Shown here in pieces: positions 7,343-15,428 of a DNA stretch of 64,000 nucleotides (the first letter of the stretch is position 1; each line of letters begins with the position of its first letter). The position numbers and the translations under genes are program-made. The stretch is taken from positions 62,001-126,000 of the forward strand of contig NZ_JADPKR010000081.1 in the NCBI RefSeq assembly GCF_023074055.1, given 5' to 3'. The notes beneath the pieces were generated by a model. The model saw only the letters and a program-made list of their open reading frames with translations, made no database searches and was not told where the DNA came from. Origin of the DNA: Bradyrhizobium sp. 141. Its GTDB lineage: Bacteria; Pseudomonadota; Alphaproteobacteria; Rhizobiales; Xanthobacteraceae.

Positions 7343-9007
7343 CTAAGCCAATTCCGCCGACGCGCGTTGCATATTGGCCGACATATCCGATGTCACGATG
7401 CTCTGCTCCTCGACTGCGGCGGCCGTGGAGGCGATGAACTCGTTGACGCCGGCAATCGCGGCCTTGATGGCGGTGAGCGAGCTGGCGACGTCGCCCGAGA
7501 TGACGTTGAGCGCGTCGATCTCGGAGGTGATCGTGTCGGTCGCCTGCTTGGCCTGGTTTGCGAGGCCTTTCACCTCGGAGGCGACCACCGCGAAGCCGCG
7601 GCCGGCTTCGCCCGCGCGCGCCGATTCGATCGTGGCGTTGAGCGCGAGCAGGTTGATCTGGCTGGTGATGCCCGAGATCATCTCGACGATGCCGCTCATG
7701 GCTTGCGCCGCTGCCGCCAGCTTCTGAGCTTGGCCGTCCGCCGCCTCGACCCTCGTCGTGGCGACCTTGGAGGTCTCGCGCGATTTCGCCATGGTCTCGG
7801 AGATCTCGCGGATCGAGGCGCTCATCTGTTCGCTGCCGGCCGCGACCGCCTCGATCAGCCCGCGCGCATTGTCGGCCTTCTTGCGGCCGATGGCCTGTGC
7901 GGTGATGTCGGTGGCGTATTTCACCACCTTGTACGGCTTGCCGTTGAGATCGAAGATCGGGTTGTAGGAGGCCTGGATCCAGATCTCGCGGCCGCCCTTG
8001 GCGATCCGCTTGTATTCGGCGGCCTGGTATTCGCCGCGGTTGAGGGTCTCCCAGAACTGGCGATAGGCTAGGGAATTTTTCTCATTTGGCTCGACGAACA
8101 TGGAGTGGTGCTGGCCCTTGATCTCCGCCAGCGAATAGCCCATCGCCTTGAGAAAATTCTCGTTGGCGGTTCGGATCGTGCCGTCCATGTTGAATTCGAT
8201 CACCGCCTGTGACTTCTGGATGGCGGCAAGCTGTCCGTCATTGTCGGCCACCTTCATCTTTTGCGCTGTGACGTCGGTGGCGAACTTGACGACCTTGAAC
8301 GGCTTGCCGTTCTCGTCGAGGATCGGATTGTAGGTGGCGATGATCCAGATCTCCTTGCCGCCCTTGCCCAGCCGTTTGTATTCGGCGGCCTCGAACTCGC
8401 CGCGGTTCAGCTTGGCCCAGAACGCGGCATAGGCCGCGCTCGCGCGATCCTCAGGCGTCACGAACATGCTGTGATGCTTGCCCTTGATCTCGTCGAGCGA
8501 GTAGCCCATCGCGTTCAGGAAATTCTCGTTGGCGGTGACGATGGTGCCGTCCATGTTGAACTCGATCACGGCCTGCGCGCGGTTGATCGCGGCGATCTTG
8601 CCGGAATCCTCCATGGTCTTGATCTTGTACGCCGTGATGTCGGTGGCGAACTTGATGAAGCTGACGACCTTGCCGTTCTCGTCGCGCAGCGGTGCGTAGG
8701 AGGCGTGGACCCAGACTTCCTTGCCGCCCTTGCCGAAACGCTTGTACTGCGTGGTCTGAAATTCGCCGCGGTTCAGGCTGGCCCAGAAATCGCGGTAGCG
8801 GGCGCTCTCGCGCTCGGCCGGGCTGACGAAGATGCTGTGGTGCTTGCCTTTGATCTCGGCCAGCGTATAGCCGCTCATCTTCAGGAGGTTCTCATTGGCG
8901 TCGAGAATGGTGCCGTCGAGACCGAATTCGATCACGGCCTGCGACTGATCGAGTGCCTCGACCTCAGCGACGGCGTGCCTGACCTTCTTGCTCTGGAAAT
9001 TGAACAC
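7343..9007 (-). CDS. Soluble methyl-accepting chemotaxis protein with three tandem PAS domains
   Basis: A 554-residue cytoplasmic receptor with no transmembrane segment. Three near-identical PAS plus PAC units repeat every 122 residues (QAVIEF at about 23, 145 and 267). Each carries GYxLxEIKGxHHSxFV and GGKEVW or GGREIW, followed by KFATDIT-type linkers. The MCP signalling domain occupies about residues 375-554, with the hairpin tip SQINLLALNATIESARAGEAGRGF. The architecture resembles BdlA of Pseudomonas, which has two PAS domains. Conserved residues suggest haem or flavin-type redox or oxygen sensing, but the cofactor is inferred. It begins with GTG, preceded by GGGG. No chemotaxis operon is nearby. 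Confidence 0.9.
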   Translation of the reverse strand: MFNFQSKKVRHAVAEVEALDQSQAVIEFGLDGTILDANENLLKMSGYTLAEIKGKHHSIFVSPAERESARYRDFWASLNRGEFQTTQYKRFGKGGKEVWVHASYAPLRDENGKVVSFIKFATDITAYKIKTMEDSGKIAAINRAQAVIEFNMDGTIVTANENFLNAMGYSLDEIKGKHHSMFVTPEDRASAAYAAFWAKLNRGEFEAAEYKRLGKGGKEIWIIATYNPILDENGKPFKVVKFATDVTAQKMKVADNDGQLAAIQKSQAVIEFNMDGTIRTANENFLKAMGYSLAEIKGQHHSMFVEPNEKNSLAYRQFWETLNRGEYQAAEYKRIAKGGREIWIQASYNPIFDLNGKPYKVVKYATDITAQAIGRKKADNARGLIEAVAAGSEQMSASIREISETMAKSRETSKVATTRVEAADGQAQKLAAAAQAMSGIVEMISGITSQINLLALNATIESARAGEAGRGFAVVASEVKGLANQAKQATDTITSEIDALNVISGDVASSLTAIKAAIAGVNEFIASTAAAVEEQSIVTSDMSANMQRASAELA

Positions 9008-9453
9008 GTATGCCCCGCAATGTTCTGACGTGAATCGGCAAGACTAACGTACTGTTGCCCTTGGGTGAAAAGTTTCACGGGCTAGTTGAACATTTGTAAA
9101 TCGCTGCAACCCGCCGGCAGGGTCCGCTGTTGCATGTGCGCCGGCCATGTCTCTCAAGTTGCAAGCGTTCTCCGCTTATAAGCACGGCGCCGTTCATAGG
9201 AGGACCGTATTTGTACGGAAGCGCGTGTGGCAATATTTTTCGCATCGTATTGCCGCAGCGGCGCGTTCGCTTCGCCGGCGGCAGGTGCTGCCCGGAGGAC
9301 GGTCGTTTCCTGCCCCAGCCCCGCCAGCGCCGGCCGCCCAAATAATTTTCGCCTGCGTGTCGGTTACGTAAGGGGTCGTTCGTCTTGAAGGTGAGCGCGG
9401 ACCTGCGCCTTGCAGCGCATCCCGGAACGACCGCAGACGCCAGGACACGACCC
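9008..9453. other. 446-bp intergenic region
   Basis: This separates the divergent chemoreceptor (-) and YCII-type gene (+) and must contain both promoters. The part near the chemoreceptor is AT-richer than its surroundings. Frames here are short and have no recognisable product. No repeat or clear operator was found. Confidence 0.5.
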
Positions 9454-9858
9454 ATGCGATTCATGATGCTGATGATCCCGCTCGGTTACGAGAGCGCGCC
9501 GCCGGACGTTCAGCTCGATCCCGAGCGTGTCGCGGCGATGATGCGCTACAACGAGGCCCTGAAGGACGCGGGCGTGTTGATCACGCTCGATGGCCTGCAT
9601 CCGCCATCGATGGGCGCACGGGTTTCGTTTGCGACCGGTGAGCCCATTGTCGCCGACGGCCCATTCGCCGAGGCCAAGGAAGTCCTGGGCGGGTATTGGA
9701 TGATCGAGGTTGCCTCGCGCGCCGAGGCGATCGCCTGGGCCAAGCAGTGCCCGGCCTCGCCGAACGAAATCATCGAGATCCGGCAGGTGCAGGAGATCAG
9801 TGACTTTCCGCCTGACGTGCAGGCCGCAGCCGCCGGCTTCGACGATCTGAAGAAGTAG
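9454..9858 (+). CDS. YCII-family protein with DGPF motif
   Basis: 134 residues from ATG 9454, with AGGA upstream. It opens MRFMMLMIPLGYE and carries a perfect DGPF motif (VADGPFAEAKEVLGGYWMIE, about residues 68-87). The C-terminus has an extra helical tail. This is the type usually paired with ECF42 sigma factors, but the nearest sigma gene is about 6 kb away at 2293. It is followed 58 bases later by a second YCII-like gene, probably in the same transcript. No enzymatic activity is established for the family. Confidence 0.83.
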   Translation: MRFMMLMIPLGYESAPPDVQLDPERVAAMMRYNEALKDAGVLITLDGLHPPSMGARVSFATGEPIVADGPFAEAKEVLGGYWMIEVASRAEAIAWAKQCPASPNEIIEIRQVQEISDFPPDVQAAAAGFDDLKK

Positions 9859-9916
9859 CCACAGCGGACGCGAAAATTCGCAGGCTGTCGTCAATCGATC
9901 AAGAAGGAGAACACCG

Positions 9917-10282
9917 ATGAGCACCGAACACAAATTTCTCGCCGTCTATCTGGGCAGCATGAGCGGGTCGAAAATGGCGGCCTGGCGCGCGCTGCCCGAG
10001 GCCGAACGGAAAGCGAGGGAACAGGAGGGCATGGCCGCCTGGCACGGCTGGGTCGAGAAGCACAAGGACGTCATCGTCGAGATCGGTGGCCCGCTCGGCA
10101 AGACCCGCAGGATCGACGCGAGCGGCATCACCGAGATCAGCAATGCGCTGACCGGCTTCACGGTGGTGCGCGCCGCCTCGCAAGAGGAAGCTGCAAAACT
10201 GTTCGAGAACCATCCGCATTTTGCGATCTTCCCGGGCGAGGCGATCGAGGTCATGCCCGTGCTGCCGATTCCGCAGATGTAG
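9917..10282 (+). CDS. YCII-related small protein
   Basis: 121 residues with strong RBS AAGAAGGAGA. The fold pattern (KFLAVYLGS start; helix around residues 25-47; IVEIGGPLGKTRRI; TGFTVVRAASQEEAAKLFENHP; IEVMPVLPIPQM end) matches the YCII/DGPF dimeric alpha-beta barrel group. GGPLG replaces the DGPF motif. Its closeness to the preceding gene suggests an operon of two distant YCII paralogues. The function is unknown. Confidence 0.75.
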   Translation: MSTEHKFLAVYLGSMSGSKMAAWRALPEAERKAREQEGMAAWHGWVEKHKDVIVEIGGPLGKTRRIDASGITEISNALTGFTVVRAASQEEAAKLFENHPHFAIFPGEAIEVMPVLPIPQM

Positions 10283-10396
10283 CTGCAGACGAGGCCAATC
10301 CCGGGCGCGATGCCGTCGCTCCGGCCCGGCGTCACCCGGTGGAAGTACGGGGTTAATCACGCCGGATTCCCCGCTAGTGACCTTCACGCCCGGCTC

Positions 10397-10415
10397 ATGT
10401 AAAGATCGTTCACAT
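10397..10415. promoter_or_regulatory. 19-bp TetR-type operator overlapping the tetR start codon
   Basis: ATGTAAAGATCGTTCACAT is an interrupted palindrome (ATGTAAA-N5-TTCACAT). Its last bases are the first two of the ATG start codon of the TetR gene at 10414. The dyad continues outward as CTC and GAG, for 25 bp in all. The same half-sites and the same 5-bp spacer occur at 11222-11240, upstream of the DUF2852 gene. This suggests that the TetR protein controls both itself and its neighbour. Confidence 0.6.
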
Positions 10416-11154
10416 GAGCTGGCGCAAGGAGCAACGCCGCGCCGAGCGCGGCTATCACCACGGCAATCTGAAGGAGGCCCTGTTGCAGGCCGCTCTCGGC
10501 CTGATCGCCGAGAAGGGCGCGGCCGGCTTCACCTTCGCCGATGCCGCACGCATGGCTGGCGTCAGCGCGGCGGCGCCCTATCGGCATTTCCGCGACCGCG
10601 ACGAGCTGTTGTCCTCGATCGCCCAGCGCGGTTTCGAGCAGTTCGAGGCGCGCCTCACCGCGGCCTGGGACGATGGGCGGCCCGATACGGTCACTGCGTT
10701 CGAGCGGGTCGGCAGGGCCTATCTTGCTTTCGCCCGCGAGGAGCCCGCCTTTTACAACGCGATGTTCGAGTCCGGCCTGCCGGTCGATGCCAATCCGGCA
10801 CTGCAGGCTGCGAGCGAGCGCGCTTTCAACATTATGCGCGCTGCGGCCGAGCGGCTCGCGGCGCTGGCGCCGCCCGGCACGCCGCGGCCGCCGGCGATGA
10901 TGATGGCGCTGCACATCTGGTCGATGGCGCACGGCGTGGCCTCGCTATTCTCCCGTGGGGACGCCGCGCGACGAAAATTGCCGATGTCGCCGGATGAGCT
11001 GTTAGAGGCCGAAGTGTTGATCTATCTGCGTGGCCTCGGCTTCCCGACCGATCGCCGTCCGCCAGCCAAGAGCGCCGAGCCTCCGCCGGTGCCACCGGAG
11101 GCATCCTCCGGTTCGGGCGTGCCGCCCGGCGGTCCCTGGGGCAAGCCGAAATAA
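10414..11154 (+). CDS. TetR family regulator with WHG (TetR_C_33-type) domain
   Basis: 246 residues. The N-terminal helix-turn-helix (FTFADAARMAGVSAAAPYRHF, about residues 37-57, then DRDELLSSIA) is canonical TetR. The C-terminal domain has the WHG signature region (MMALHIWSMAHGVASLF) near residues 162-178. The tail is Pro-rich and disordered. The start codon lies inside the palindrome at 10397-10415, consistent with autorepression by blocking transcription or initiation. The likely second target is the DUF2852 gene 120 bases downstream, whose promoter carries the same operator. The inducer is unknown. Confidence 0.88.
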   Translation: MSWRKEQRRAERGYHHGNLKEALLQAALGLIAEKGAAGFTFADAARMAGVSAAAPYRHFRDRDELLSSIAQRGFEQFEARLTAAWDDGRPDTVTAFERVGRAYLAFAREEPAFYNAMFESGLPVDANPALQAASERAFNIMRAAAERLAALAPPGTPRPPAMMMALHIWSMAHGVASLFSRGDAARRKLPMSPDELLEAEVLIYLRGLGFPTDRRPPAKSAEPPPVPPEASSGSGVPPGGPWGKPK

Positions 11155-11221
11155 AATTACGCGAATAATCACGCGGGCGTGTCAGGCGGCTGGCTTGACA
11201 AAATCGCGGGATGGTCTAGCT

Positions 11222-11240
11222 ATGTAAATGTTATTTACAT
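11222..11240. promoter_or_regulatory. Second copy of the 19-bp palindromic operator
   Basis: ATGTAAATGTTATTTACAT has perfect 8-bp arms and matches the operator at 10397-10415 in half-site and spacing. It lies 36 bases before the DUF2852 start. A TTGACA at 11195-11200 and a TATGTA at 11221 could be promoter elements, though the spacing (20 bp) is long. If so, the operator would cover the -10 region. Confidence 0.62.
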
Positions 11241-11275
11241 TCACAACGGCGCAGATGCCGTGATGGAGATGGGAA

Positions 11276-11761
11276 ATGGCCTACACCGCTGATGTCAATC
11301 GATGGCGCGGCCCTTCGGATCAGAACTACGAGCGCCCCCGCATGCTCGATACGCCCTGGCATCCCGGCTGGATCGCCGTGACCATCCTCGGCTTCATCAT
11401 CTGGTGGCCGATCGGACTTGCCCTTCTCTTTTTCACACTCGGGAGCAGAAGAATGTCGTGCTGGAGCCACCAGGATCGCTGGCAGAACAAGATGGAGCGG
11501 ATGCAGTACAAGATGGATCGCATGCGCGGCCGCATGGAGCGCCGTGGCTTCGGCTTTGGCTTCGGCCCGCCGTCCTCCGGCAACCGTGCCTTCGACGAAT
11601 ACCGCTCTGAGACGCTGCAGCGCCTCGAGGAGGAGCAGGTCGAGTTCAGGAACTTCCTCGACCGTCTGCGTCACGCCAAGGACAAGGAAGAGTTCGACCA
11701 GTTCATGGCGCAGCACAAGACGCGTCCGACCCCGCCGCCGACCGATCAGCAGCAGGGCTAA
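11276..11761 (+). CDS. DUF2852 family membrane protein
   Basis: 161 residues. After a polar N-terminus there is one strong transmembrane helix (PGWIAVTILGFIIWWPIGLA, about residues 30-49, extended by LLFFTLG). A Met- and Arg-rich amphipathic region follows (DRWQNKMERMQYKMDRMRGR), then a coiled-coil-like C-terminus (ETLQRLEEEQVEFRNFLDRL). This is the DUF2852 layout found in alphaproteobacteria. The function is unknown. The promoter carries a palindrome shared with the upstream TetR gene, so expression is probably repressor-controlled. Confidence 0.85.
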   Translation: MAYTADVNRWRGPSDQNYERPRMLDTPWHPGWIAVTILGFIIWWPIGLALLFFTLGSRRMSCWSHQDRWQNKMERMQYKMDRMRGRMERRGFGFGFGPPSSGNRAFDEYRSETLQRLEEEQVEFRNFLDRLRHAKDKEEFDQFMAQHKTRPTPPPTDQQQG

Positions 11762-11825
11762 CCTTCAAGGCTGACATCTCTCAAAGCCTTCAGGCGCATG
11801 CCCCCAAAGTCCTGATGGCCCCGAG

Positions 11826-11861
11826 CCGCCCGTCTGCACAACACGCAGGCGGGCGGTTTGC
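11826..11861 (+). terminator. Rho-independent terminator after DUF2852
   Basis: CCGCCCGTCTGC (11826-11837) pairs with GCAGGCGGGCGG (11845-11856), with one G-U pair and a 7-base loop, and is followed by TTTGCTTT. It lies 64 bases past the DUF2852 stop. The rest of the ~310-bp gap up to the GH19 gene is AT-richer and shows nothing else definite. Confidence 0.8.
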
Positions 11862-12074
11862 TTTGGGACATCTGCTTCAATATCGCGCGCGCGGAAGAAG
11901 AGACACGGTCGGACTTCGGCCGCCATCCTCAGGCGAGGTCAAGCTCCTACACAACCGAAGGTCTGGTCCGGCCCATTCAGCAACCGAATCTCCTCTTGCA
12001 ACCAGAGGGTGTTCTGCGTAATCTCGCGACGTTTCACTCGATGATATTTTGGCTGAATATTCGGGAGTATTTTC

Positions 12075-12968
12075 GTGCGGATCGTAACGATCGTTCGGAA
12101 GGTAGCCCCTCGCTGCTATCCCAATTATCTCAAGGCCTTTGAAGACGGCGACGAAATCTTCGAGCGCTTCAAGATCAATACTCCGCTGCGCATCGCGCAC
12201 TTCCTCGCCCAGGCCCTGTATGAGACGGGCCGCGGCACGGTGCTGTTCGAGAGCCTCAAATACAAAACCTCGGCGCGTCTTCGTGAGATTTTCGGCGTCG
12301 GCCATCACAGCGCGGCGATCCGTCCCGACGAGGTCGATCAATATCTCAACAACGATCGCGCGTTGGCCGAGCGCGTCTACGGATTGGGGAATCCAAAGAA
12401 GGCGAAGGAGCTCGGCAATAGCAAGCCCGGAGACGGCTACAAATATCGCGGCGGTGGCCTGTTGCAGACGACGGGCGGAGCCAACTACTTGCGCATGGGC
12501 AAACTTGCAGGCGTGGACTTCTACAGCAATCCGGATCTGATTGTTGCACCCGAAGCGGCTCTCCTTCCCGCCCTTCACGAATGGAATGAGGGAGGCCTGA
12601 ACGCTTATGCGGATCGGAACGACATCCGTACGATCACGCGGGTCATCAACGGTGGCTACAACGGCCTGAGCGGTCGTACCGAGCTCTTCGAGATCGTGTG
12701 GAGCGTAACAGGCAAGAGCGGCGCGAACCAGGTGGCCTGGAAAACCGCAACCGCGTCTGATGAAACGCGCGAGCTTCAGGAGGCCCTGAACGATCTCGGG
12801 GCTGAGCCGGCGCTTGTCGTGGATGGACGATATGGTCCTGCCACCGCGCAGGCGGTCGAGTGGTTTCAAAGCCACGCCAAGATACCGGTCGATGGAAATG
12901 CAGGCGTGGTCACGCAGGCGGCGTTGAATCTCCGCTTGAATGCCCGAACGGCTTCGGAGCGCACCTAG
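12075..12968 (+). CDS. GH19-type chitinase/lysozyme with C-terminal peptidoglycan-binding domain
   Basis: 297 residues starting at GTG 12075, with GGGAG nine bases upstream. The N-terminal ~215 residues resemble GH19 endolysin-like enzymes: AHFLAQALYETGRG (Glu50 as likely general acid), FESLKY (Glu59), YKYRGGGLLQTTGGANY and TRVINGGYNGLSGRTELF. Residues ~235-290 form a PG_binding_1 domain (LQEALNDLGAEPALVVDGRY, GPATAQAVEWFQ). There is no signal peptide, as in phage lysins or in enzymes exported by other routes. The next gene is a second peptidoglycan hydrolase with the same accessory domain. Base composition is somewhat lower in GC than the flanks. Confidence 0.82.
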   Translation: MRIVTIVRKVAPRCYPNYLKAFEDGDEIFERFKINTPLRIAHFLAQALYETGRGTVLFESLKYKTSARLREIFGVGHHSAAIRPDEVDQYLNNDRALAERVYGLGNPKKAKELGNSKPGDGYKYRGGGLLQTTGGANYLRMGKLAGVDFYSNPDLIVAPEAALLPALHEWNEGGLNAYADRNDIRTITRVINGGYNGLSGRTELFEIVWSVTGKSGANQVAWKTATASDETRELQEALNDLGAEPALVVDGRYGPATAQAVEWFQSHAKIPVDGNAGVVTQAALNLRLNARTASERT

Positions 12969-13077
12969 AGCGCGCTTGTCGCCTTTTGCGTGCGAGCTTC
13001 GCCGGAGTTTCGAAGATGGATGTCTCGATATTGAGGGTCGAATTTTAGCGAGTCTGATTGCGCAAAAGGAAAATAGC

Positions 13078-13779
13078 ATGACCGATGGCGAAAAGATGCT
13101 GAAGCTGGCTGAGTCCCGCATTGGCGAGAAATACGTCAACGTCTGCGTGCCGAAGAACAACAAGAACTGGCACGGTCCATGGGACTGTGCGGAGTTCATG
13201 TCCTGGCTGGTGTATCAGGTCGGCGGATCCCTGTACGGGTGTGTCGACGACGACGGCAATCCTGCAACGGTCGAGGCCTACACGGGGGCCTGGAAGAGCG
13301 ATTCACAGAAACTTGGAAAACGCGTTCCGTGGCGGCAGGCAGCTACAACGGTGGGAGGCATTCTCCTTCGCTATCCGCCCGGACCAGGCATGATGGGACA
13401 CATCGTCGTGTGTGACGGCGAGGGCGGCACCGTGGAGGCGATGGGCACGGCCTATGGCGTTCGTCGCGGCAAGGTGTCGGGCCGGAATTGGGATACGGGC
13501 GTCTTTCTACCAAACTTTACGTATGGGGACGCGGGTGAAGAACTCGACCTGGCTGGGCCGAGCCAGCTGTATGCGCTCGGGCAGCAGGACATGAAGGCGT
13601 CCGTCGTTCGAGCTATTCAACGCGCCTTGAAAGAGCTGGGGTTCAATCCGGGGCCGATCAACGGTGAATACAACGACCTGACGGTGGCGGCGGTGGCGGC
13701 CTTTCAGGCGACCAAAGGACTCATTGTCGACGGACAGGTAGGGCCGCAGACGGCAAGACGGTTGAAGGTCGAACTCTAA
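13078..13779 (+). CDS. NlpC/P60-like cysteine peptidase with C-terminal peptidoglycan-binding domain
   Basis: 233 residues from ATG 13078, with AAAAGGA upstream. The N-terminal domain has the papain-like pattern: catalytic Cys37 in GPWDCAEFMSWLVYQ and His108 in MMGHIVVCDGEGG. The domain resembles CHAP or NlpC/P60 amidase/endopeptidases. Residues ~165-230 form a PG_binding_1 module (AIQRALKELGFNPGPINGEY; QATKGLIVDGQVGPQTARRL). No signal peptide is present. It lies 109 bases after the GH19 gene, and the pair could cleave both the glycan strand and the peptide stem. It could be prophage-derived lysis functions, but no other phage gene is seen. Confidence 0.75.
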   Translation: MTDGEKMLKLAESRIGEKYVNVCVPKNNKNWHGPWDCAEFMSWLVYQVGGSLYGCVDDDGNPATVEAYTGAWKSDSQKLGKRVPWRQAATTVGGILLRYPPGPGMMGHIVVCDGEGGTVEAMGTAYGVRRGKVSGRNWDTGVFLPNFTYGDAGEELDLAGPSQLYALGQQDMKASVVRAIQRALKELGFNPGPINGEYNDLTVAAVAAFQATKGLIVDGQVGPQTARRLKVEL

Positions 13780-13780
13780 A

Positions 13781-13887
13781 GCATGATCCGGAAAACTGCG
13801 CAGCAAATGCGGAGCGCGTTTGCGCGGAGATCATGCTCGAACAACAACCTGAAGCGCGATGACGATTCATCCTGATCGCATCGCGCT
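13781..13887. repeat. Dispersed element, copy 1 (GCATGATC / AAGCGCGATGA type)
   Basis: Two nested dyads: GCATGATC (13781-13788) with GATCATGC (13829-13836), and AGCGCGATGA (from 13853) with CATCGCGCT (13879-13887). The same layout recurs at 37524-37638 and 62351-62497. The element fills the space after the NlpC/P60-like gene and could form two hairpins in RNA. Confidence 0.78.
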
Positions 13888-13941
13888 CCGGGGACCGGCG
13901 CGGCTGTTCTTGGGTCCAGGAGGTCGCTTGATCTGTGGGGT

Positions 13942-15105
13942 TCAGCGCACTGTCACGAGCTGCGCGCGAACCGAAGCGAGGAAGTGTTCGTAGGCGTGAT
14001 CCACGATCTCGTTGAGCGATCGCGTTCGCGCGAAGATCGCCTTGGCTTCAGTGAGAAACTCCTCGCGGGTCGGGATCTTCGGCAGATGCAGGTGTGTCAG
14101 CGCGTCGACGCCGTCATGCGCGCGATTGAGGATCTCGTGCAGCGTCGGCAGTTGCAGCTGGGCCGGGTCGGCCCGGTGCAGTGCCGATGAGATCGCGTGC
14201 GCCAGGGCCTGGGCATCGAACCGTCCGGCAAGCTGGTGGGCTGCCCGGTTGATGACCCGGGCGCCGAGCGGCTGCTCGTTGCGCAGCACCTGCTCGGGCG
14301 GCGCCTTCATGCTCCAGACGATTCCGAACCAGGACAGCACTTTCAGGACGTAATAGGTGATGTCGATCTCCCACCAGCGAAAGCCCTGTCGCACGCTGCT
14401 CTGGTAGGCGTGGTGATTGTTGTGCCAGCCTTCACCCAGGGTGAGCAGCGCCAGCAGCCAGTTGTTGCGGGAATCATCGCCCGTCACGTAGCGCTTGCGT
14501 CCGTGCACATGGGCGAGCGAATTGATGCAGAAGGTCGCATGATAGACCAGCACCGTGCTCCACAGGAAGCCGACGACCAGACCCGACCATCCCGCAACCA
14601 GGAAGCAGAGCGCCGCCAGCACAAAGGCCGGTAGAAGCTCGAGCCGATGCAGCCATACCAACTCCGGATAGGCCGCCAGATCGCCGACTTTCACGAGGTC
14701 GGTCGCGTCGTGCTGCCGGTCGAAAATCCAGCCGAGATGGCTGTACAGGAAGCCGCGGTGACGCGGTGAATGCACGTCGTTTTCGGTATCGGAATGTAGA
14801 TGATGGTGCCGGTGCTTGGCCGCCCACCACAACACGCTCTTCTGCGCGGTGCTTTGCGCAAGGCAGGCCAGGATGAACTGAAACACCCGGCCGGTTGCAA
14901 ACGCCCGATGCGAGAAGTAGCGGTGATAGCCCGCCCCGATCGCAAACATCCGCACGACATACAGCGAGATGCAGATCGCGACGGCCTGCCACGTGACGCC
15001 CGACCAGATCGCCGCAAAGCAGCCGAGATGAACCAACAGGAAGGGCACGGCGGAGGGGTACATGATGTCGTCGTGGTGATCGTCGGCGGGCGCGTTAGGC
15101 GACAT
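13942..15105 (-). CDS. Acyl-CoA/fatty-acid desaturase (delta-9 type membrane di-iron)
   Basis: A 387-residue integral membrane desaturase. The three histidine boxes are HRYFSH (61-66), HRHHH (98-102) and EGWHNNHH (around residue 230). Four hydrophobic helices lie between them, as in OLE1/DesC-type enzymes that introduce a cis double bond into acyl chains. The C-terminal ~110 residues after the last box are soluble and helical, longer than in minimal desaturases, with no recognised domain. It is transcribed away from the downstream cysE-like gene. The natural substrate (acyl-CoA or acyl-lipid) and regiospecificity are inferred. Confidence 0.87.
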   Translation of the reverse strand: MSPNAPADDHHDDIMYPSAVPFLLVHLGCFAAIWSGVTWQAVAICISLYVVRMFAIGAGYHRYFSHRAFATGRVFQFILACLAQSTAQKSVLWWAAKHRHHHLHSDTENDVHSPRHRGFLYSHLGWIFDRQHDATDLVKVGDLAAYPELVWLHRLELLPAFVLAALCFLVAGWSGLVVGFLWSTVLVYHATFCINSLAHVHGRKRYVTGDDSRNNWLLALLTLGEGWHNNHHAYQSSVRQGFRWWEIDITYYVLKVLSWFGIVWSMKAPPEQVLRNEQPLGARVINRAAHQLAGRFDAQALAHAISSALHRADPAQLQLPTLHEILNRAHDGVDALTHLHLPKIPTREEFLTEAKAIFARTRSLNEIVDHAYEHFLASVRAQLVTVR

Positions 15106-15428
15106 GTTTCAGCGTGACCTTAGGTAACGGGAATCCGGGATTGCAGCGGCAGCATCGAGGGCCGCCGGGTACGAAAAACCCGCGGATGGCGGACCACCGC
15201 GGGGGTTTGAACCAGCTGCTTTGCCTGGGATATCCCCGGCCAAAGCCGCGTCGGCCGAAAGCCTCGACTGACTATATGGTCGCGGACGCCCGGCACGCAA
15301 GCTCGTAGCCTCACGGGGAACTGCGGCGCGGTGCTCCGGTAGCGCCGTGCTGCTCGCGGCGTGGTGCGCGAGGTGCCCACGGGCTATATTTGAGGCGTGA
15401 AGGAAGTCCCAAAACACTGGAGGCGGCG
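15106..15428. other. 323-bp intergenic region between divergent genes
   Basis: This holds the promoters for the desaturase (-) and the acetyltransferase (+). Only short frames without recognisable products are present. No operator-like palindrome stood out. Confidence 0.45.
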
